In this document: in pieces, positions 6,931-14,371 of the stretch | How positions within the stretch are numbered: the stretch's first letter is position 1 | How the letters are laid out: every line of letters begins with the position of its first letter | From: an uncultured bacterium | GTDB taxonomy: Bacteria > Bacillota > Clostridia > Oscillospirales > Acutalibacteraceae | DNA length: 31,049 nucleotides | Direction of reading: 5' to 3' | Assembly (NCBI GenBank): GCA_905215105.1 | Contig: CAJMOI010000008.1 | Span: 1-31,049 of the forward strand | The notes under the pieces: generated by a model | Seen by the model: only the letters and a program-made list of their open reading frames with translations | What the model was told of the DNA's origin: nothing | Database searches by the model: none | Made by a program: the position numbers and the translations under genes

Positions 6931-9900
6931 TTATGCGGCGTGCTTTTTCTTCAGAACCAGCACCACACCGGCAGCGGAAATCAGCATGGCGGTGAAGCAC
7001 AGGGCGGCGGCAATGTTGTTGTCGCCGGTAGCAGGAGCATCGGTTTTGCCGTCGTCCTTGCCGCTGTTGGGATCACCCTTGCCGTCATCAGGCTTACTGG
7101 TGTTGTCCTTGTCGTCGTCATCGTCGGGTTTGCTGGTATCATCAGTGTTGGCACTCAGATTTTCGATAGCAGCGCTCAGATCGGAAACGGCCTTGTCCAC
7201 CACATCCTGATCGTCTTCGCTCAGGGTATCATCTGCCAGAACCAGCGCAGCGGTTTTGAAAGCAGCTCTGAACACAGCGACGCTTTCTGCGGTGTATTTG
7301 CTGAGATCAATCTCGCTGGCCTTGTTGATCAGGTCTTCCAGATTGTCCTTATTGGCCTTCAGGCGCTGTGCCAGAATTGCATCCAGCAGAGCTTCGGCTG
7401 CGGGCTGAATATCTTCTTCCAGCGCGTCACCGTCATCGTAAACGGCCTTGGCGGCTTCCAGTGCTTCCACCAGCTGCGGCCAGTATGCAGCCACATATTT
7501 GCTTTCTTCCATGGATTCTGCCTTGGCAATCAGCTGTTCCAGCATGGACTTATCGCCCTGTACAATGCCCAGGCCCCAGATACCGTTCAGCAGGTTGTCC
7601 CATGCGGTATCGACTTCTGCCTGCGTGGCCTTGGGATTATCGAGAACGGCTTTGGCTTCTGCCAATGCGTCCTCAAAGAACTTCCTGGCGCTGTCGGTCA
7701 CGCCTTCGGTGCTCAAAGTCAGCGCATAGTCATAAGTCTTTTGCAGCAGAACCTTGTTGGCCTCTTCGGGCTGTTCGGCAGGCGCAAGACCTTCGACAGC
7801 TTCATTCAATGCCTTTACAGCGGCATCCACTTCGTCCTGAGTTGCCTTTTCATTGGACAGCACAGCCTGTGCATCAGCATATGCTTTTGCAAAAACCGCC
7901 CAAGTTTCCGGAGTATACTCGTCTTCCTGATACTGAGCGGCATCGGCAACAGCCTTTTCCAAAGCGGCCTTGTCAACGGGAGGCACAGCCTCTTCCAGTG
8001 CGGAAATCGCATCATTCAGCGCTTTTACAGCAGCATTGACAGCATCCTGTGTGGCTTCTTCGTCAGCCAGTACAGCCTGTGCATCGGCATATGCCTTTGC
8101 AAAGACTGCCCAGGATTCAGCGGTATAATCAGCTTCTTCATAGGCAGCAGCAGCTTCTACGGCTTTTTCAAGCTCAGCCTTGTCAACGGGAACTTCACCG
8201 GAATCCACTTCAAACTCAGCGGTAATGACAACGTCCTCTGCGGGCATCAGGAAGCTGGTGCCTTCCATGGCGGTGTCGTTGTACTTGAGAGAACCAGCCT
8301 TCAGCCGGTAACCTTCAGCGGGCTCCACATATACGTTGACCTTTGCGCCCTCTTCATAGTTGGCGGCATCGGTGGTAATGGTACCGTTGGCGATGTCGGG
8401 GGAAATGGTCAGCTTATGGGTGCGGGCCACAGTTTCGGTATCAACACCGAACAGACGGCACTCATAAATACGGGTTGCGGGATAGGGCACGTTGGGCTGG
8501 CATCCGTCGTTGATGTACAGACGATAATACCGGGCAGTAATGGGCTCTTCAAACTCATAGTTGGTGATGTTTTCCTTGTTGTTGGTATACTCTGCTACGA
8601 TGGTCCAGTTGGCAGCGTTGCCCAGATAGGACTGATCCTTCAGCTGTGCCTCTGTGGCATTCGGGTCTTTCAGAACCTGCAGGGAATAATGAGAGGAGAT
8701 ATCCAGCGGGTCTTCAACGCCGGCATTGACCAGCTGCCAGGTGGAGATGGTCTTTTCCTTGCCCAGATCGAAAGCAACCCAATGATTGAACCGGGTGTTG
8801 TCGCCGGGGCACCACTTGGAACCGTCTTCGCTTTCATCAAACAGGTTTTCGGGCTCGCCGCCTGTACCGGGATTACCGGAAGCACCCAGAACGGTTGCGC
8901 CATAGGCCTGGTTGGTGGGGATAGTGGGGTCAATATAAATGCGGTCGGTCACCTTGACTTCAACAGTGGCGGAAATCGTATCATCATAAGCGGAAACGGC
9001 CTTGACTGTCACGGTGGGAGAAAGCTCGTTGGTGTCCATGGTCAGAACGCCGTTGTAGGACATGACGGTACCTTCGCCGGTGTTGCCTTCCACAGTCCAG
9101 ATCACATCGCCCAGATTTTCGCCGTTTGCGGTGACATTGGCGGTAAACTGGCAGGTAGTGCCCTGACGGACTTCCACTGCCTCGTTGGGGGTGATTTCAA
9201 TACTCTGAATGTCGGCTGCGCTGGTATCCAGAGAATCGATATCAAAGTCCGCAATGGCATTCATAGCGGTGGTGACAAATTCCTTCATTTTGCCGTTGGA
9301 GGGTTCAGCCTGCCAGGTGCTGTAGTAAATATCAGCGCCGGAGCCTTCCAGAGCAATGATTTCATAGCGGGGATTGCGGTAAATGTTCAAACGCTCGTTG
9401 GCAGCCTGTGCCAGATAATAGCCGTGAGTCTGAACCAGCGGATCGTCGGAGGAGACCACTGCCATGGCGCCGCCGATCGCAGCTGCCATATCATACAGCT
9501 TGTTGAAAGCAGGCTGAGCCTCTTCCACCAGCAGGCGCTCTACCGGATCATCGCTGTTTTTCAGGGTTTCCAGCTTTTCGATGGAATCCACGATTTCATA
9601 CATTTTTTCCATCAGGGCAGCTGCTGCCGTTGCGCTGCCGCTGCCGTACTGTGCATACAGACGGGTCAGCTCGCTGGGTTCATATTTGTTGTTCAAGCTT
9701 CCATAAACCACTTTCAGCGCGTGAGCCAGCTCCGGATCGTCGGGGAAAATACCGTCGAAGCAGTTTTCCCAGTTCTCCTCTGCATTGAAATCATTGGGAT
9801 TCCAGGTGTAGTCGGCAATACCGAAGAACGCCACCTTGGAGGACTCGGAGAAGTTCATGGGATTGGACAGCACGCCCTTGAGACTTGTGGGGTTGGAGTC

Positions 9901-11664
9901 CAGGCTGTAATAGTAATTGATGGGGTTGGTGTAGTACACGTTATCCACGTTGTCGTTTACAGGATAGTTCCACCACAGAACCGGGTCACGTCCAATCCAG
10001 TTTTTGAAAGTGCTGGCGGAAGAATTGTTGATGTTGGAGAACACATTGTTGCCGGTAAAGCAAATCTCAATGTCCTCATGGACGTTCTTAAACTTGGGCA
10101 TATAGGTGGAAGCGCCGCTGGTGATGGTGGTGTACCAGGCAGGGGTGAAGAACAGGGGCTTTACCTTGTCTTCTTCGGCAGCGCCTTCGCCGTTATAGGT
10201 TTCATACAGTTTTGTCTGCACCTGATTCAGCATATAAATCTGCATATCGCAGGTTCTGGCTGCTTCAGAGCTGGAAATATCATCCACGAAGATGCCGAAC
10301 TGACGGACACCAAGCTCATACATATCAGCGAATTTGGTCATCAGACGGCCAACGCCCTCGTTGACGGTCTCTTCGTTGGTGAAATCGATGGGTTTCTTCA
10401 TAGCGGGGTGAGCCACCCAGACAAAGTCCACGTTGCAGGCAGCTGCCTTCTCGGCAAACTGCTGCATTTCGCCGCGGGTACGAATGCCGATCTTTGCCTC
10501 TTCCTCGGTAACGGTCTCGGGATAATCTTCATCCCACTGGCCCAGATGATAGGGGTCAGTCTTGGGGCCGTACAGGAAGATGTTCATCTTGTACCGCTTG
10601 GCAAAGTCAAACCAGCTCAGAGTTCCCTCGACACTCCAGGGATAGCCGTAGTAGCCTTCCACGCATCCACGGTATTTCTGGAAAGAGTAGTCCTCAAAGG
10701 TGGAAATCTTCATCTGACGATCCGTAGTCTGTTCCAGCATCAGGTCCAGCGTTGCCAGGCCATAGAAAGCCGCGTCGCTGTCTTTGCCCAGAATGACAAT
10801 GTCGCCGTCAGCGAATACCTTGACCACGTGCATGTCATACTTGTTGGCGCCCTCGGTAAAGACCTCCTTGGGAACGCCTTCATAAGTATCAGCTGCATCG
10901 CCGGAACCGTTGATGCCCACATACAGATTGGTTTTGTCCTCTGCGGCAGTATCGCTGTAGGAAGCGGTCAGGCCGTTGTCGGTCAGAACTTCATCGATGC
11001 GGTTTTTGGTTACGTTGTCGATGCCGTCGCCCTTGATGACGTTAACAGTATCCGTGATTTCAATGGTGCCCTCTTCGTCGGTCACCTTCTGGGGGATGGG
11101 GTAAATGGTGTAGTTACCGGTAGGCTCCACCGGTTCCTCACCCTTGGAATCATACACGGCCAATTCGAAAATCGAAACAGATTTCCAGTCGGCTTTGTCG
11201 TAACGGGTTACATAAATCCGCAGATAGCGGCCTGTTGCGGGAGCGGAGAGGGTGACGCTTTCATCCTTGGTGGTGGGGGTAGAATTCCGTTCAAATACCG
11301 TTGTCCACTCACTGGCGTCGTCGGACACTTCCAACTTATACTGAACGATGTTCTGCTGCTCCCAGGAAATATCCACCATATCGAAAGTGGTGGTGGCACC
11401 AAAATCAATCTGGAGCCACTTGGGGCTGGTACCTGCATTGTCGGCGTTAGTTGCCCAGCGGGTGGAGGTGTTGCCGTCTACTGCAAGATCAGCGGTAAAT
11501 TTCGTTCCGGATTCCACATCGCTGGCAGTTGCAGTCTTGTTCAGCGCCAGGTTTCCGCTCATGGCCTGTACGGAAATCGGCTGAAAGCCCAGTGACGTAA
11601 AACTTGCGGCAGCAATGCACACTGACAAAACAGCGCCCAGTGCTCGTTTTAAGATCTTCTTCAA
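6931..11664 (-). CDS. Cell-wall-anchored multidomain GH84 beta-N-acetylglucosaminidase
   Basis: A 1577-residue surface enzyme likely to remove GlcNAc from glycoproteins such as mucins, by analogy with clostridial NagH/NagJ. Order of parts: signal peptide (1-34, cleavage after VQA); CBM32/F5-8C domain (36-172); GH84 N-terminal domain (184-325); GH84 barrel (about 328-620) with VEGYYGYPW (335-343) and the catalytic pair D461-D462 in FVDDIS; helical region (640-800); BIG2-like Ig domain (817-906); second discoidin-like domain (912-1075); InlB-type repeat (1081-1153); five FIVAR-type helical repeats (about 1159-1505); an Asp/Lys/Pro-rich linker; APATGD (1543-1548), a hydrophobic helix and KKKHAA, a sortase-type tail with a variant motif. 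The start is TTG, with AAGGAGG 8 bases upstream. It has its own promoter and terminator and no operon partner. Confidence 0.9.
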   Translation of the reverse strand: MKKILKRALGAVLSVCIAAASFTSLGFQPISVQAMSGNLALNKTATASDVESGTKFTADLAVDGNTSTRWATNADNAGTSPKWLQIDFGATTTFDMVDISWEQQNIVQYKLEVSDDASEWTTVFERNSTPTTKDESVTLSAPATGRYLRIYVTRYDKADWKSVSIFELAVYDSKGEEPVEPTGNYTIYPIPQKVTDEEGTIEITDTVNVIKGDGIDNVTKNRIDEVLTDNGLTASYSDTAAEDKTNLYVGINGSGDAADTYEGVPKEVFTEGANKYDMHVVKVFADGDIVILGKDSDAAFYGLATLDLMLEQTTDRQMKISTFEDYSFQKYRGCVEGYYGYPWSVEGTLSWFDFAKRYKMNIFLYGPKTDPYHLGQWDEDYPETVTEEEAKIGIRTRGEMQQFAEKAAACNVDFVWVAHPAMKKPIDFTNEETVNEGVGRLMTKFADMYELGVRQFGIFVDDISSSEAARTCDMQIYMLNQVQTKLYETYNGEGAAEEDKVKPLFFTPAWYTTITSGASTYMPKFKNVHEDIEICFTGNNVFSNINNSSASTFKNWIGRDPVLWWNYPVNDNVDNVYYTNPINYYYSLDSNPTSLKGVLSNPMNFSESSKVAFFGIADYTWNPNDFNAEENWENCFDGIFPDDPELAHALKVVYGSLNNKYEPSELTRLYAQYGSGSATAAAALMEKMYEIVDSIEKLETLKNSDDPVERLLVEEAQPAFNKLYDMAAAIGGAMAVVSSDDPLVQTHGYYLAQAANERLNIYRNPRYEIIALEGSGADIYYSTWQAEPSNGKMKEFVTTAMNAIADFDIDSLDTSAADIQSIEITPNEAVEVRQGTTCQFTANVTANGENLGDVIWTVEGNTGEGTVMSYNGVLTMDTNELSPTVTVKAVSAYDDTISATVEVKVTDRIYIDPTIPTNQAYGATVLGASGNPGTGGEPENLFDESEDGSKWCPGDNTRFNHWVAFDLGKEKTISTWQLVNAGVEDPLDISSHYSLQVLKDPNATEAQLKDQSYLGNAANWTIVAEYTNNKENITNYEFEEPITARYYRLYINDGCQPNVPYPATRIYECRLFGVDTETVARTHKLTISPDIANGTITTDAANYEEGAKVNVYVEPAEGYRLKAGSLKYNDTAMEGTSFLMPAEDVVITAEFEVDSGEVPVDKAELEKAVEAAAAYEEADYTAESWAVFAKAYADAQAVLADEEATQDAVNAAVKALNDAISALEEAVPPVDKAALEKAVADAAQYQEDEYTPETWAVFAKAYADAQAVLSNEKATQDEVDAAVKALNEAVEGLAPAEQPEEANKVLLQKTYDYALTLSTEGVTDSARKFFEDALAEAKAVLDNPKATQAEVDTAWDNLLNGIWGLGIVQGDKSMLEQLIAKAESMEESKYVAAYWPQLVEALEAAKAVYDDGDALEEDIQPAAEALLDAILAQRLKANKDNLEDLINKASEIDLSKYTAESVAVFRAAFKTAALVLADDTLSEDDQDVVDKAVSDLSAAIENLSANTDDTSKPDDDDDKDNTSKPDDGKGDPNSGKDDGKTDAPATGDNNIAAALCFTAMLISAAGVVLVLKKKHAA

Positions 11665-11679
11665 GTCTTCATCCTCCTT
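11661..11679 (-). promoter_or_regulatory. RBS and TTG start of the GH84 gene, with a three-codon overlapping ORF
   Basis: On the minus strand AAGGAGG (11679-11673) is followed at once by ATG-AAG-ACT-TGA (11672-11661). The TGA overlaps the TTG start (11664-11662) by two bases. The ATG is too close to the Shine-Dalgarno sequence to be used well, whereas TTG sits at the normal distance of 8 bases and opens the signal peptide. Confidence 0.75.
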
Positions 11680-11765
11680 GTTTCAAGTTGTTCAAATCTC
11701 CCGATAAATCAGCTTCTTTTTCACCACCTTTTTAATTAAATTTGTACACATTTTCATCTAGTTTC

Positions 11766-11794
11766 ATTATACTGCAACTCTTTGACGGAATCAA
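11766..11794 (-). promoter_or_regulatory. Sigma-A promoter of the GH84 gene
   Basis: On the minus strand, -35 TTGATT (11794-11789), a 17-base spacer and a perfect -10 TATAAT (11771-11766). The leader is about 95 bases. A TTTAATTAAA palindrome (11731-11740) lies in the early leader. Confidence 0.82.
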
Positions 11795-11845
11795 CAATTA
11801 TCTATCCCCATAAACGTGATATTTCCCAAAATCTGCATAATTGTT
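11793..11845. promoter_or_regulatory. Spaced inverted repeat in the divergent GH84/esterase intergenic region
   Basis: AACAATTA (11793-11800) and TAATTGTT (11838-11845) are exact reverse complements separated by 37 bases. The first overlaps the -35 box of the GH84 promoter. The rest of the 11795-11936 stretch is AT-rich and shows no gene. Such short repeats can arise by chance in AT-rich DNA. Confidence 0.25.
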
Positions 11846-11936
11846 TTATATACCATACCAAGTAATTATTTTTGTATTGCTTGAGGTTTTTTCGATGATC
11901 CATGAAATATGCTGGAAATTTGTGCTGAAAATCAAA

Positions 11937-11965
11937 TTGTCTCCAAAAGAAAAATCGTTTATAAT
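11937..11965 (+). promoter_or_regulatory. Sigma-A promoter of the carboxylesterase gene
   Basis: -35 TTGTCT (11937-11942), a 17-base spacer and a perfect -10 TATAAT (11960-11965). It is divergent from the GH84 promoter; the start codon is 32 bases downstream of the -10. Confidence 0.78.
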
Positions 11966-11996
11966 ATAGACAATGCCACAAAAGGAGTTGTTTACG

Positions 11997-13553
11997 ATGG
12001 CAAAAGAATTTATCTGTACCAAGACGGAACCCGTGGTGCAAACCAAAGCCGGAAAACTCCGGGGGTTTTTCTTTGACGGAACTTATACCTTTCACGGCAT
12101 CCGCTATGCAGTTGCCGACCGTTTTCAGATGCCCCGGGAAGTGGAGCCCTGGGAGGGGGTTCGCGATGCCCTTTCCTATGGCTATGTCTGCCCCATGCTC
12201 AATCCGCCGACGCCGAATGGAGAGGTAATGGTTCCCCATCGGTACTGGCCTGTAAATGAGGATTGTCTGTTCCTCAATGTCTGGACCCGTTCCCTCAGCC
12301 CGGAGGCAAAAAAGCCCGTGATGGTCTGGCTGCACGGCGGCGGATTTGCCGACGGCTCTTCCATTGAGCATGTGGCCTATGATGGCGAAGCGCTGAGCCG
12401 TTTCGGGGATGTGGTGGTCGTTTCCATCAATCACCGTCTGAATGTGCTGGGCTATCTGGACGTTTCCTCTATCAGTCCCAAATACGCCAACTCCGCCAAT
12501 GCCGGAACAGAAGACATGGTAGCGGCCCTCCGCTGGGTTCGGGACAATATTCGAAATTTTGGCGGTGATCCCGACAATGTGACGCTGTTTGGCCAGTCCG
12601 GCGGCGGCGCCAAAATCTGGACCCTGATGCAGACCCCCTCCGCTTTTGGCCTGTTCCATAAAGGCATTATTCAAAGCGGTGTTTATAACCTGCATCCGAT
12701 CCGCAGCGACGGAGGAAAGAAAATCACCGACGCATTGCTGAAAGAACTTGGAATTCCCGCCGAAGAAGGGGAGCGGCTGGCGGAAGTGCCCTATTCCATG
12801 CTGGCGGATGCCTATAAAAAGGTTGCGCCGGAGCTGGAAAAGCAGGGAGACTATGTGGGCCTGGCGCCGATGCAGAACGATTGGATGCTGGGAGATCCCA
12901 GAAAAGTGGGATTTTGCGATTTTGCAAAATCCATTCCCATTCTGGCAGGTACGGTGCTGGGCGAATTTACCTTCGGCCCCGCGATTTCCAACCGGAGCAG
13001 TATGACGGAAGAAGAAAAAGAGGCGCTGGTCGTGCGGAAATACGGCGATCAATATGCCCCTCGTCTGATTTCCCTGTTCCGCAGTGCGTATCCGGACAAG
13101 GACCTGACAGATCTGCTGTTTGTGGATACCCTTTTCCGGGTGCCGACCCGTGATTTCATCATGAAGCTCACCGACTGTTCTCATGCACCGGTATATTCCT
13201 ATCAGTTTACCTATGATTTCTCCTATGACGGCGGCCATATCGCCTGGCATTGCAGCGAGATTCCCTATGTGTTCCATAATGTGGATAAAATTCCTTACTG
13301 CAATGCGCCCGGCGTGTCTGACCGGCTGGAAGAGCAGCTCAGCGGCGCATGGGTGCAGTTTGCCCGCAGCGGAAATCCCAATCATCCTTCGCTGCCCCAG
13401 TGGCCTGCCTGTGAGCCGGGTGATGAAATCATGATGCTCTTTGACGAAACCTGTCAGGTCAAACACAATGTGGATCGGGAGCTGCTGGAACTGCTTCAGC
13501 TGGTGGAGTCCTGTCCTCTGCCGGAAGAAGTCGATCAGCCTATTCAGCACTGA
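11997..13553 (+). CDS. Type B carboxylesterase (alpha/beta hydrolase)
   Basis: A 518-residue carboxylesterase of the PnbA/cholinesterase-like family. It shows the signature EDCLFLNVW (88-96), the oxyanion hole HGGG (114-117) and the nucleophile S201 in GQSGGG. The likely triad partners are E323 (VLGEFTF) and H418 (AWHCSEIPYVF, the usual His site). It hydrolyses carboxylic esters; the natural substrate is unknown, with acylated glycans or lipids possible. No signal peptide is visible, so it is probably cytoplasmic. The ATG at 11997 has AAAGGAG 9 bases upstream; an in-frame ATG at 11973 lies before that ribosome binding site and near the expected transcription start. The gene is a single transcription unit, convergent with trmB. 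Confidence 0.92.
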   Translation: MAKEFICTKTEPVVQTKAGKLRGFFFDGTYTFHGIRYAVADRFQMPREVEPWEGVRDALSYGYVCPMLNPPTPNGEVMVPHRYWPVNEDCLFLNVWTRSLSPEAKKPVMVWLHGGGFADGSSIEHVAYDGEALSRFGDVVVVSINHRLNVLGYLDVSSISPKYANSANAGTEDMVAALRWVRDNIRNFGGDPDNVTLFGQSGGGAKIWTLMQTPSAFGLFHKGIIQSGVYNLHPIRSDGGKKITDALLKELGIPAEEGERLAEVPYSMLADAYKKVAPELEKQGDYVGLAPMQNDWMLGDPRKVGFCDFAKSIPILAGTVLGEFTFGPAISNRSSMTEEEKEALVVRKYGDQYAPRLISLFRSAYPDKDLTDLLFVDTLFRVPTRDFIMKLTDCSHAPVYSYQFTYDFSYDGGHIAWHCSEIPYVFHNVDKIPYCNAPGVSDRLEEQLSGAWVQFARSGNPNHPSLPQWPACEPGDEIMMLFDETCQVKHNVDRELLELLQLVESCPLPEEVDQPIQH

Positions 13554-13570
13554 TTTCGAACCTTTGAGAA

Positions 13571-13616
13571 AGAAAAACAGCCGTCCGGTTCCAGTGGAGC
13601 CGGGCGGCTGTGCTTA
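13571..13616. terminator. Terminator of trmB, shared with the esterase gene
   Basis: A long stem (13577-13592 with 13596-13611, with a few G-T pairs) has a three-base loop. On the minus strand it ends in TTTTTCTTT, a good terminator for trmB. On the plus strand the T run is poor (TGCTTATG), so it is weaker for the esterase. Its outer arms are the same 11-mers as in the hairpin at 3485-3533. Confidence 0.82.
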
Positions 13617-13626
13617 TGTCGATGGG

Positions 13627-14313
13627 TTACTCTTGAGAAGGCGTTTCGGGAAGGGGCAGCATCCGGGCTTTCAGCGCCTTGGTGCGGATGCCCTGAGCGG
13701 TAAACATGACCTCATGCTCAGACTCGATGTTTTCCGGGTCGTTTTCAGCGTGCAGGTCAAAGGTTTTGTCGGTAATTTCAAATCCGGCCTCTTCCAGATA
13801 CCGCAGGGTGGACAGGAACAGGTCGTCGTTGTCGGTTTTGAACCAGAGCTCGCCGTTTTCACACAGCAGCTTCCGATATTTCATCAGCTGAATCCGATGG
13901 GTCAGGCGGCGCTTGTGATGGCGGGCTTTGGGCCAGGGATTGCAGAAGTTAATGTAGATCCGGGAGACCTTCTCCTGATTTTCATCCAGGATGGCGGCGA
14001 TTTTTTCGATATCATAGGCCGTCAGCATCACGTTGTCCACAGTCTTTTCACCGGCGGAAAAGGTGCTTTCAATATTCCGGCGGGCAACGCCCAGAACATC
14101 GGGACTCTGGTCAATGCCAATATAATTGATTTCCGGATGACGGAAGGCCAGTTCTGCCAGAAATGTGCATTTTCCGCAGCCCAAGTCCAGATGCAGGGGC
14201 TGTTTCCGGGCGAAATGCTCCTGCCAATGACCTTTCAGGGTTTCCGGCTGGTCGGTGTAATAAGAACAGGCGGCCAGCTCCGGCCGAGCCCAGTCTTTCT
14301 TTCTCATTCTCAT
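13627..14313 (-). CDS. trmB: tRNA (guanine46-N7)-methyltransferase
   Basis: A 228-residue SAM-dependent methyltransferase that forms 7-methylguanosine at position 46 in the tRNA variable loop. The SAM motif LDLGCGKCTF is at 42-51. The family signature NPWPKARHHKRRL, matching PDPWPKKRHHKRR of other TrmB proteins, lies at about residues 125-137. The C-terminal half contains the conserved FKTDN and SEHEVMF segments. The first ATG (14313) has AAAGGA 9 bases upstream; a second ATG two codons later is less well spaced. It starts 58 bases after the glycosyltransferase gene on the same strand with no terminator between them, so the two are probably co-transcribed without an obvious functional link. 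Confidence 0.94.
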   Translation of the reverse strand: MRMRKKDWARPELAACSYYTDQPETLKGHWQEHFARKQPLHLDLGCGKCTFLAELAFRHPEINYIGIDQSPDVLGVARRNIESTFSAGEKTVDNVMLTAYDIEKIAAILDENQEKVSRIYINFCNPWPKARHHKRRLTHRIQLMKYRKLLCENGELWFKTDNDDLFLSTLRYLEEAGFEITDKTFDLHAENDPENIESEHEVMFTAQGIRTKALKARMLPLPETPSQE

Positions 14314-14371
14314 AAAGGGAAATCCTTTCTATGGGTAAAATCTTGTATGGTTGGTTCAGTCAGTGGAAGGC

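Noticed and set aside
7800..8160. Repeats in the GH84 gene as a tandem DNA repeat or CRISPR-like array
   Set aside because: The similarity comes from adjacent FIVAR-type protein repeats of about 70 residues; there are no short identical repeats with unique spacers. No CRISPR array was seen anywhere in the window.
6889..11595. A 1568-codon open frame on the plus strand, antisense to the GH84 gene
   Set aside because: It mirrors the GH84 gene almost exactly, has no domain pattern, a Cys/His/Gly-rich odd composition and no ribosome binding site. Its openness follows from the codon bias of the real gene.
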